NCBI RefSeq assembly: GCF_030552475.1
Contig: NZ_JAUPED010000002.1
Span: 62,001-126,000, forward strand
Source: Mariniflexile sp. AS56
Lineage (GTDB): Bacteria; Bacteroidota; Bacteroidia; Flavobacteriales; Flavobacteriaceae
Length of the DNA: 64,000 nucleotides
Direction of reading: 5' to 3'
Shown here: positions 18,362 to 26,240 of the stretch, piece after piece
How positions within the stretch are numbered: position 1 is the first letter of the stretch
Layout: each line of letters opens with the position of its first letter
The notes under the pieces: generated by a model
Told to the model about the DNA's origin: nothing
Databases searched by the model: none
What the model saw: the letters and a program-made list of their open reading frames with translations, nothing else
Translations under genes and position numbers: made by a program

Positions 18362-18959
18362 TTTTTAAATGTATTTTTCGGGTATAAACCACCCAAATTA
18401 AAAAGGTTGCTGTATAAACAACAAGTTTAAATAAATAATGGTGAGCAAAATCAAAATAAGCATGAAAATATTCTCTTAAATAAATTAACCCAACACATCT
18501 AAGAATATTGGTAATATCAAGAAGTATAATTCCAATGATTATATACAGTATTTTACGTGTTATTTTTGATGGCATACACACTATGAAACCTATGTATAAC
18601 ATTAACAGTTCTAAACCATTACAAGCATCTGCTATATTTAAAACTTTATAATTGTTGTGGTAAATAGCAGAAGCCTTGTATTCAACAAGTTCACCGCCAA
18701 AAGTTTCGGTAAAAATCTCGGTTTTGGCTTCAAACCCGCTCATAGAGCTAAAATTATTTAAAACAAAGGTAGATGCGTCAGCTACGTGCGTAGTTAATAC
18801 GTTGTCTAATGAGTTTGAATTATAAAAGAAAACACCATAAATAATTTTCCAAGCAATAAAAAACACCAAAGCCTTTCCTAAAAAAAGTCGTATTGGTAAG
18901 GGAATTTCATTTTTAAATGAAGTAAGCGATTTCATTTTTTCTATACTAAATTGATTCAA
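18342..18959 (-). CDS. xrtF: Exosortase family protein XrtF
   Basis: The 205-residue polytopic membrane protein carries the exosortase catalytic triad: Cys113 in ADACNGLELL, Arg154 in NILRCVGL, and His173/174 in DFAHHYLFK. Around these are six or so hydrophobic segments. Exosortases are cysteine transpeptidases that cut and transfer proteins bearing a C-terminal sorting tail. XrtF is a flavobacterial subfamily; to my knowledge its substrate class is not defined. No protein with an evident PEP-CTERM-like tail is encoded in this window. The next gene overlaps by 20 bases and is its usual partner. A second Met at residue 9 is an alternative start. Confidence 0.9.
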   Translation of the reverse strand: MNQFSIEKMKSLTSFKNEIPLPIRLFLGKALVFFIAWKIIYGVFFYNSNSLDNVLTTHVADASTFVLNNFSSMSGFEAKTEIFTETFGGELVEYKASAIYHNNYKVLNIADACNGLELLMLYIGFIVCMPSKITRKILYIIIGIILLDITNILRCVGLIYLREYFHAYFDFAHHYLFKLVVYTATFLIWVVYTRKIHLKNESIPV

Positions 18960-19106
18960 CGAATGAAAATAACTACAATTTTATTTATCAAACATTTTTT
19001 TCGATGAGACTTGGTTTTTATCCTATAAAATACCTTAAACAGACTAATATTGTTCGAGAGTCTATTTATTTGTTGTTATTAGCGAGGAATTAAGAGATGT
19101 GCTAAG

Positions 19107-19577
19107 CTATAAATCTTCGAGTAATAATTTATAATCGTACTGCAAATCTTCATGTAAGGTGCCAACCAGTTTTTTAATGAGTATTATTTGGCGGTTGTAC
19201 ATGTTTTGCAATTGCGTGCTATATTTTATACTAGGTGAAAAGCCTTTTAACTTTTGGCAGAAATATAAAAGAAGTTCCACTTCTGTTTCTTTGGTTTTTG
19301 AATAACGAATATACTTTTTGGTATGGGTTAAAATTTTACGTGCACTCTTTCGTATGTAGAAATAACTACTCGTATTTACAAGTTCAAATTGCTCGTCGAT
19401 ATAACCTTTAACAGATTCTATATAGCCGTCTTCATTATGAGATTCAAAAAGTAAATAGGTGAGAAGCTCTTTGTTTTCTTTCTTGAACCTTGAAAGGTGT
19501 AAACAAAGTTCTGCTAGCTCTTCATAAGATTTATGGCTTAATTCTTTTTTTATTTCAACAATTGAAGCTGTTTTCAA
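19107..19577 (-). CDS. Conserved hypothetical helical protein next to XrtF
   Basis: The 156-residue soluble protein is mostly helical and basic, with KELSHKSYEELAELCLHLSRFKKEN at the start and many Lys/Tyr. No signal peptide or membrane helix is seen. I recognise no domain. It overlaps the preceding doxX gene by 4 bases (ATGA type), so the two are co-translated and probably part of the dehydrogenase-doxX transcript. The next gene downstream is xrtF after 147 bases. Similar proteins of unknown role appear in flavobacteria next to doxX-like genes, as far as I recall. Confidence 0.65.
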   Translation of the reverse strand: MKTASIVEIKKELSHKSYEELAELCLHLSRFKKENKELLTYLLFESHNEDGYIESVKGYIDEQFELVNTSSYFYIRKSARKILTHTKKYIRYSKTKETEVELLLYFCQKLKGFSPSIKYSTQLQNMYNRQIILIKKLVGTLHEDLQYDYKLLLEDL

Positions 19578-19963
19578 ATGCGTTTATTTTTAAATCCGTC
19601 CACAGAGTATTTACCAGCATTCATCAAGAAAATAACTATAAAACCGATAAGATACAATAGTGCCTTTTCTTTTACGCCAATAGGGTCGCTTGCGTGCACA
19701 ATAAAGGCAGCAACAAACATGGTGATAATTCCTGGAATGGCCGCTAATCTGGTTTTAAAACCAATTAATATTAAAATAGGAGCTACAACCTCTCCAATTA
19801 AAGCTAAAATTAAGGAAGCTACTTGGCCAACACCTATAGGGTCTGCAAATTTTATAGGACTTTCAAATAATAAATTTAATTTAGGGACACCATGTGTAAG
19901 CATCATACCTGCAAAGCCTATTCTAAGAATTAATAAGCCTAAGTTCGTGAAGTTTTTATTCAT
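19574..19963 (-). CDS. DoxX-family membrane protein
   Basis: The 129-residue protein has four membrane helices and the DoxX family opening LGLLILRIGFAGMMLTHGVPKL with FADPIGVG and the later GEVVAPILILIGFKTRLAAIPG. DoxX-like proteins are small inner-membrane proteins, some linked to quinone-dependent redox or thiosulfate oxidation; for this group the reaction is not known. It lies 16 bases after the E1 dehydrogenase stop and overlaps the next gene by 4 bases, so it reads as the second gene of an operon. Confidence 0.88.
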   Translation of the reverse strand: MNKNFTNLGLLILRIGFAGMMLTHGVPKLNLLFESPIKFADPIGVGQVASLILALIGEVVAPILILIGFKTRLAAIPGIITMFVAAFIVHASDPIGVKEKALLYLIGFIVIFLMNAGKYSVDGFKNKRI

Positions 19964-19979
19964 TCTAAAATCTATATGT

Positions 19980-22391
19980 CTATCTTAATTTGGGGAATTC
20001 ATTTGGGTTTGTTTCATGCATAACACCATATATTTCTTCAAAAATATCTTCGGCTGATGGTTTTGAAAAATAATCACCATCATTACCATAAGCAGGCCTA
20101 TGGGCTTTCGCTGTAAGTGTTTTTGGTTGACTATCTAAATATTGGTAAGCATCTTGAATGTTTAATATTTCATTTAAAATATAAGCAGAAGCTCCACCAG
20201 GAACATCTTCATCAATAATCATTAAACGGTTGGTTTTCTGAATGCTTTTAGCGATATCATGGTTCAAATCAAAAGGTAATAATGATTGAACATCTATAAC
20301 TTCAACATCAATACCAACAGCTAGTAAATCTTTAGCGACTTGTTCTACAATTCGTAATGTCGATCCATAAGAAACTATAGTAATATCGGCACCTTCTTTT
20401 AGAGTTTCTACCACACCAATAGGTGTTTGCATAGCGCTTAAATTGTTCGGTTTTCTTTCTTTTAATCGGTATCCGTTAAGACACTCAACTACAATAGCAG
20501 GGTCATCTCCTTTTAAAAGTGTGTTATAAAAGCCAGCGGCTTTCGTCATGTTTCTTGGTACTAAAACATGAACGCCTCTCACTAAGTGTAAAATACCACC
20601 CATTTGAGAACCTGAATGCCAAATACCTTCTAAACGGTGGCCACGTGTTCTTATAATTAGAGGTGCTTTTTGTTTGCCTTTGGTTCTGTAATGTGTTGTT
20701 GCTAAATCGTCACTTATAATTTGAAGTGCGTATAAAATATAATCTAAATACTGAATTTCGGCAATTGGGCGCAAGCCACGTAGCGACATGCCAATGCCTT
20801 GGCCTACTATAGTTGCTTCTCTAATACCAACATCGGCAACTCTTAATTCACCATATTTTTCCTGTAAACCTTCTAAACCTTGATTTACATCGCCAATATT
20901 TCCTGTGTCTTCACCAAAAACAAGTGTTTCAGGATAGTTGCTAAAAATACTGTCGAAATTATCACGAAGTATAATACGACCATCAACTAATTCGGCATCT
21001 TCATCATAAGCAGGTTTAACTTCTTTAATAAGAATATTAGACCTGTTGGTTTCAGAGTATAAATGTGAACTAAAATTTGGCTGAATGTTTTCGAACGTTT
21101 TATTAATCCAATTACTAAGTATTTCTTTTTCTGGAAAAGATTCTTTAAGAATAAGAACTAATATTTTTCTAGCTGCAGATAAAAGATCTTTACGGGTAGG
21201 TTCATCTATAGCCGTTAAATTATCTTTTATTTTTTCAATAAAAACAGCGTTCTCACTTTGTGGAGCGACTTGTTTTAAAATAGAAACTATCTCACTTTGT
21301 TCTTTTAATAAAGGTTTTAAAAAGGTGTTCCAAGCATTTTTTCGAGCTTCTCGTACTTCTCTTTTAATAGCTCTTTCTATTTCAATAAGAGCTTCATTGG
21401 TGGCAATACCGCTTTCAATGACCCATTCGCGCATTTTTGCATTACAATCGTGTTGCGCTTCCCAAGCAAGTCTTTCAGCATTTTTATAGCGTTCATGCGA
21501 ACCAGATGTCGAGTGGCCTTGAGGTTGTGTTAATTCGGATACATGTATTAAAACAGGCACATGTTCATCGCGTGCAATGGCAGCAGCTTCTTGGTAAGTT
21601 TCTACTAAATTGGCATAATCCCAACCTTTTACTCGTAATATTTCGAAGCCTTTTTCTTCGTCGTTTCTTTGAAATCCTTTTAAAATTTCAGATATGTTTT
21701 CTTTTGTTGTTTGATGTTTAGCGTGTACTGAAATACCATAGTCATCATCCCAAACACTAATTACTAAAGGGACTTGTAGAACACCAGCGGCATTTATAGT
21801 TTCAAAAAATAAACCTTCGCTCGTACTGGCATTACCAATGGTACCCCAAGCGACTTCATTTCCATTTACCGAAAAATTAGTGGTATTGATACCTTCTACC
21901 TGTCGGAAAATTTTTGATGCTTGTGCTAGTCCTAATAAACGTGGCATTTGCCCCGCAGTAGGTGATATATCTGCACTGGAATTGTATTGACTTGTTAAGT
22001 TTTTCCAACTACCATCGTTATTCAAACTGTGTGTTACGAAATGACCTCCCATTTGACGTCCTGCAGACATGGGTTCCAGTTCTAAATTTGTGTTGGCATA
22101 TAAACCAGCAAAGAATTGCTCGATGGTTAATTCTTCAATCGCCATCATAAACGTTTGGTCACGGTAATAGCCCGATCTCCAATCGCCCTTTTTAAAGGCT
22201 TTCGCTAATGCTAATTGAGGAACTTCTTTACCGTCTCCAAAAATACCGAATTTAGCTTTACCAGTTAACACCTCACGGCGACCTAGCAAACTACATTCAC
22301 GACTTTTTACAGCGATTTTATAATCGTTTAAAACTTCCGTTTTAAAATCTTCGAATGATATGTTGTTTTTCAAATCTGGAATAGTGTGCAT
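19980..22391 (-). CDS. 2-oxoacid dehydrogenase E1, fused alpha and beta subunits
   Basis: The 803-residue chain joins what are normally two proteins. Residues 1-450 are E1 alpha: thiamine-diphosphate motif GNASTSEG (186-193) running to WDDDYGIS (214-221), and QPQGHSTSGSHERY. Residues 465-803 are E1 beta: LVFGEDTGNIGDVNQG, VADVGIREATIVGQGIG, the RTRGHRLEGIWHSGSQ loop, and the transketolase C-terminal domain (ITIVSYGSTLRIVEQ, MIIDEDVPGGASA). The alpha motif has Asn187 where most families have the Asp of GDG. Fused E1 genes of this form are common in Bacteroidota and are assigned to branched-chain or related 2-oxoacids. E2 and E3 are not in the window. Its promoter is well defined. Confidence 0.93.
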   Translation of the reverse strand: MHTIPDLKNNISFEDFKTEVLNDYKIAVKSRECSLLGRREVLTGKAKFGIFGDGKEVPQLALAKAFKKGDWRSGYYRDQTFMMAIEELTIEQFFAGLYANTNLELEPMSAGRQMGGHFVTHSLNNDGSWKNLTSQYNSSADISPTAGQMPRLLGLAQASKIFRQVEGINTTNFSVNGNEVAWGTIGNASTSEGLFFETINAAGVLQVPLVISVWDDDYGISVHAKHQTTKENISEILKGFQRNDEEKGFEILRVKGWDYANLVETYQEAAAIARDEHVPVLIHVSELTQPQGHSTSGSHERYKNAERLAWEAQHDCNAKMREWVIESGIATNEALIEIERAIKREVREARKNAWNTFLKPLLKEQSEIVSILKQVAPQSENAVFIEKIKDNLTAIDEPTRKDLLSAARKILVLILKESFPEKEILSNWINKTFENIQPNFSSHLYSETNRSNILIKEVKPAYDEDAELVDGRIILRDNFDSIFSNYPETLVFGEDTGNIGDVNQGLEGLQEKYGELRVADVGIREATIVGQGIGMSLRGLRPIAEIQYLDYILYALQIISDDLATTHYRTKGKQKAPLIIRTRGHRLEGIWHSGSQMGGILHLVRGVHVLVPRNMTKAAGFYNTLLKGDDPAIVVECLNGYRLKERKPNNLSAMQTPIGVVETLKEGADITIVSYGSTLRIVEQVAKDLLAVGIDVEVIDVQSLLPFDLNHDIAKSIQKTNRLMIIDEDVPGGASAYILNEILNIQDAYQYLDSQPKTLTAKAHRPAYGNDGDYFSKPSAEDIFEEIYGVMHETNPNEFPKLR

Positions 22392-22413
22392 AAGTATAAT
22401 GCTTTAACTTATG

Positions 22414-22444
22414 CAAAAGTAGTTAAAGTTTGCGGGTTTTACAA
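22414..22444 (-). promoter_or_regulatory. Promoter of the E1 dehydrogenase gene
   Basis: On the minus strand: TTG (22444-22442), 20 bases, then TACTTTTG (22421-22414). Both boxes match the Bacteroidota consensus. The leader would be only about 15 bases long. Confidence 0.72.
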
Positions 22445-22564
22445 TTAAAATATCAAAGCAATCAATTATGAATTTCTTAAAAATATTAATTATATGAGGT
22501 TTAAATTATTAAAAACACATTAAAGTGGTGTTTTAACTAGTAATTGTATAATATATTTCTGATT

Positions 22565-25411
22565 TTAGTACCAGCGACGTCTAAATAAACCCAAAAGAGC
22601 TTGTGGGTCTACAGTAAACTTAAAACGTATTTTTTCGTCGTAATTTGGTTGACCAATTTCCCAGCCTAAGTTTGAGTATAAAGGCAGGTAGATTTCAAAA
22701 TAATCGGTAACTAAATTAATTCGAATACCAGAATCATATACAAAATGTGGGGTGTTTAATTTGTTTTTTACTAGACCGATGTCGCCGTAAACTAAAACAT
22801 ATTTCCAAAGTGTGGTACTTGCATTCAAGGTAGAAATCCATTGGTTAGCAAACGGAGTGTCTAATTTTGATTTAAAACCACCTTCTGCTTCTATGTATTG
22901 CTGGCTAAACAAACCAGATGCCTCAGACCTCCCTAAATAGGGGTATTCAAATAAATAATCAGTTGGCCTATCTAATGCGAAACTGAAGTAATTAGAATTA
23001 GGGTTGGTGCTATTTTTTAAAAATGTACCTGCATAAAAGCGTAAGTTTAACTGACGGTTACTTTCAAACAAACGGCGGTATTCATAATTAAAAGATAATT
23101 TACTAAAGTTTTTAGCAATTTGAACATCCGTATACCATTTACTAAATTCAATTAAATTATCATTAGAATCAACATAACGGGCATTAAATACACCGTAATT
23201 CGGCTCGGTAGTTGCCAAAGGATTGGTCGCGTCTTTATCTCTATTAATATCTATATATCTTAATGTAAGGGCTTCTTTTTTGTTGGAGCGCAAATCACTT
23301 TTCTCTCTAAACAAAAATGTAAGTGAAGGTGATACTTGTGTAACAAATAAATTCTCAGCATAAGATACATAACCACCACTTATACCATAGTATATAGCGT
23401 AAAGGTTGGAATTGTCTAAGTAATGCGTCATAGAAGCTACTGCCGACCCTGTAATGGTTTTAGAGTTTAAAGAGTATTGAGGTTCAATACGGTAATTGAA
23501 TAGTTTTCTTAAAACTGTTTTGTTATAAATTCTTAAACCCAGTGTAAACCCGTCGTAAATATTATTAAATTCGGCTATAGGCATGAAAAACACTTGGTTG
23601 TAATACGGGTCTTCAATATCTTGAAAAACCCTAAATTGTAATGGTTTGTTGTTAAAGAAGAAGCCTTTTAGGGATTTCCAATTATCACGTTCGTTAATTT
23701 CAGGAATGATGCTGTTGTAATTTAGTACCAATTTGTTGGCATCGTTTCTTGGAATGGTTATGGTTTTGTTTTCGGTGATGTTTTCAATCCAAGTTTTAGA
23801 AATAACATTATCATTATTTAAAGCGTATAATGAAACAGGCATGTTGTTATCTTGCTTGTTTTTAATGGTTACCGTGATAGAATCGTCTGTTTTATGAACC
23901 TTCTTTATTTTAAAATCTATTTTTTTTCGTGTCGTCAAATAATCGGTAAAAAACCAATCGATGTCTTTTTCAGTTTTAGATTTGATATAGGTTTCAAAAT
24001 CTTTTGCGGTAACGGGTGTTGATTTGTTTTGTTTTACAAATTCTGATAGGCTGTTTTCAACAATATCATGGTTTATAAAATCGTCTAAATATTTTAAACC
24101 AATACCAGCTTTGTATTTATTTGCAATACTATTATTAAACTTTAATAAGGAATCTTTAGGCAGTGTTAATGGCTGATCTCTGTTAGTTCGCGCCATAAGC
24201 ATATAAGCTAAGAGGTATTTATCATTAAAATCCATGTCGGCAGCATGAAAGGAACGAATCCCCCAAATTTTGGCTAACGAACCTAAAAATTTCATATTTG
24301 GGTAATGCTGGTCAACATAATCCATTAAGTAATAGGTTTGGATACCATCTATAAGCCATTGTTCTTTTCTTGGGTTTAAAAGCAATGCGTTTTCCAGATA
24401 ATTACGTAATGTCACTTTTAATAATTTCAGTTCGTATTGAAAGTGATTGGGATAGGGTTTAATAATATTCGGTAAAAAATTTAAACCATAAACGGGGTCT
24501 TTATTATAATCAATCTCTGATAATAGAAGTTGCTTGTGTGGATAATTTCCCAGTTTATCTTGAATAAAAGAAGTGACTCTATCGGTTATTAAAACCTTAT
24601 CAATCATTTCTAAACCATCGCCATTAATATTAGAAATTAATGAAAAGTCATCTTTTTGAATGGTGTTGAATGTTGAAACTTTATTTAAGAATAATTTATT
24701 ATTTAGCACTTGCGTGCCCTCGAGTGTAATGGTTTGTTTGTTAATTAATTGGGCTTGTTTACTTACATTTAATTCTGAAGTGATAGTATAACCCAACGGG
24801 TATTCAATTTCTAGATGCACATCGGCTGGCGGAATGTATAAATCATCCAAACCTTTATTGCTATAATACTGCCATTCCCCATTGTAAACGGCGGGTGTTA
24901 TATACCAATATCTTAAGTTAACATCGTCGGTACTAGTAATCCCGTAATTTGTAAACTTGTCACTAGGTATTTGAACAATATATTCTAAATGAATGTTGTA
25001 AACTTCATTAGGTTTCAGTGGCGTTTTTAGTTCAACTTTAATAATATCTATTTGATTTTTTACCTGCTGAAATTCTAAATTTTGATTCCCTTCTCTAATA
25101 GATGTAATCACAGAATAGCCTCTTTCTTCATTTTTAGCTAAATGAAAATCGTTTTTATACTCGTCGGCAAGCCTGATGGCCAACGGTGTTTTTTTTGTTG
25201 AATAACTATTATTCCAATCGTTTAAATAAATAGTTTGAAGGGTATCTTGAGATGTGTTTTGATATTGAATAGTTTGGGATATATTTATTTGCCTTTTATC
25301 AATATGAAAAACGGCTTTTAAATCAATTTTGTTTTGACCAAAGCCAGCATAACATACCAAAGCAAATAAGGCACAACTGAAAAGACGTGATTTCAAATTT
25401 AATATAAACAT
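22565..25411 (-). CDS. M1-peptidase-like outer-membrane protein with a lost zinc site
   Basis: The 948-residue protein has a signal peptide (about 1-25, ending GFGQ). Residues 30-250 form a beta domain and 260-500 the helical domain of M1-type gluzincins, including DPVYGLNFLPN (305-315, like the substrate-gate GxxEN region) and EQWLIDGIQTYYLMDYV (350-366, like WLDEGxxTYY). Where active members have HExxH this has KVTLR (332-336), and Asp355 replaces the third zinc ligand Glu. Thus no zinc ligand remains. From about residue 610 the chain turns into alternating strands with aromatic girdles ending in Trp-Tyr, consistent with an outer-membrane barrel. It appears to be a pseudo-enzyme at the cell surface or periplasmic side. 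Genes of this architecture are seen in flavobacteria as 'metalloprotease'; catalysis is unlikely here. Confidence 0.8.
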   Translation of the reverse strand: MFILNLKSRLFSCALFALVCYAGFGQNKIDLKAVFHIDKRQINISQTIQYQNTSQDTLQTIYLNDWNNSYSTKKTPLAIRLADEYKNDFHLAKNEERGYSVITSIREGNQNLEFQQVKNQIDIIKVELKTPLKPNEVYNIHLEYIVQIPSDKFTNYGITSTDDVNLRYWYITPAVYNGEWQYYSNKGLDDLYIPPADVHLEIEYPLGYTITSELNVSKQAQLINKQTITLEGTQVLNNKLFLNKVSTFNTIQKDDFSLISNINGDGLEMIDKVLITDRVTSFIQDKLGNYPHKQLLLSEIDYNKDPVYGLNFLPNIIKPYPNHFQYELKLLKVTLRNYLENALLLNPRKEQWLIDGIQTYYLMDYVDQHYPNMKFLGSLAKIWGIRSFHAADMDFNDKYLLAYMLMARTNRDQPLTLPKDSLLKFNNSIANKYKAGIGLKYLDDFINHDIVENSLSEFVKQNKSTPVTAKDFETYIKSKTEKDIDWFFTDYLTTRKKIDFKIKKVHKTDDSITVTIKNKQDNNMPVSLYALNNDNVISKTWIENITENKTITIPRNDANKLVLNYNSIIPEINERDNWKSLKGFFFNNKPLQFRVFQDIEDPYYNQVFFMPIAEFNNIYDGFTLGLRIYNKTVLRKLFNYRIEPQYSLNSKTITGSAVASMTHYLDNSNLYAIYYGISGGYVSYAENLFVTQVSPSLTFLFREKSDLRSNKKEALTLRYIDINRDKDATNPLATTEPNYGVFNARYVDSNDNLIEFSKWYTDVQIAKNFSKLSFNYEYRRLFESNRQLNLRFYAGTFLKNSTNPNSNYFSFALDRPTDYLFEYPYLGRSEASGLFSQQYIEAEGGFKSKLDTPFANQWISTLNASTTLWKYVLVYGDIGLVKNKLNTPHFVYDSGIRINLVTDYFEIYLPLYSNLGWEIGQPNYDEKIRFKFTVDPQALLGLFRRRWY

Positions 25412-25505
25412 TTCGAGGTTAATAATTCACAAGGCACTGCAAGATAGTGAAATATACTTGCGTGCATGTTTCTATGTTGATTTGGTTTGATGATTCGTAC
25501 TTATA

Positions 25506-26195
25506 TTAGAAATTCGGACTTAAGTCTGACCCGTTATAGAATGAATCTAGAATAGATACAACTTCGTCTTCGGTATCAACTAAATGAATTAAATCTAAAT
25601 CTTTAGCACTTATATTTGCAAAAGTGTCCAAAAGGGTTGATTTCACCCATTCTAAAAGGCCTTCCCAGAATTTAGTGCCGACTAAAATGATAGGGAATTT
25701 TTCAATTTTATGTGTTTGAATTAAGGTAATAGCTTCAAATAATTCATCTAAAGTTCCAAAACCTCCTGGCATCACTACAAAACCTTGTGAGTATTTTACA
25801 AACATGACTTTACGAACAAAAAAGTAATCGAAATCTAAGCTTTTGTCATTGTCAATATAAGGGTTGTCATGTTGTTCAAAAGGCAATTCAATATTTAAAC
25901 CAACCGATGTACCTCCTGCTAAATGCGCACCTTTATTACCAGCTTCCATAATACCAGGTCCGCCACCAGTAATAACGCCATAACCAGACTCTACAATGCG
26001 TTTCGCGATGCTTTCAGCCAAAAGGTAATAAGGATCTTCCGGTTTTGTTCTCGCAGAACCGAATATAGAAACACAAGGCCCAATTTTACTCAACTTTTCA
26101 TAACCATTAACAAATTCACCCATGATTTTAAAAATAGCCCATGAATCGTTTGTTTTTATCTCATTCCACGCTTTACTATGTTTTTCTAATCTCAT
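25506..26195 (-). CDS. LOG-family Rossmann protein (putative nucleotide 5'-monophosphate phosphoribohydrolase)
   Basis: The 229-residue protein carries the two hallmark motifs: GGGPGIMEAGNKGA (77-90) and PGGFGTLDELFE (143-154), with the catalytic Arg/Glu set in the second (PGGxGTxxE). In plants and some bacteria LOG enzymes release cytokinin bases from their monophosphates; many bacterial members act generally on AMP-like nucleotides. Bacteroidota copies of this length are common. The gene lies 45 bases downstream of uvrA on the same strand and may be co-transcribed with it. Confidence 0.92.
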   Translation of the reverse strand: MRLEKHSKAWNEIKTNDSWAIFKIMGEFVNGYEKLSKIGPCVSIFGSARTKPEDPYYLLAESIAKRIVESGYGVITGGGPGIMEAGNKGAHLAGGTSVGLNIELPFEQHDNPYIDNDKSLDFDYFFVRKVMFVKYSQGFVVMPGGFGTLDELFEAITLIQTHKIEKFPIILVGTKFWEGLLEWVKSTLLDTFANISAKDLDLIHLVDTEDEVVSILDSFYNGSDLSPNF

Positions 26196-26240
26196 ATTTA
26201 TGTTTATTTGTTGATTCGTTTTTTATTTAAACTTCAATTA

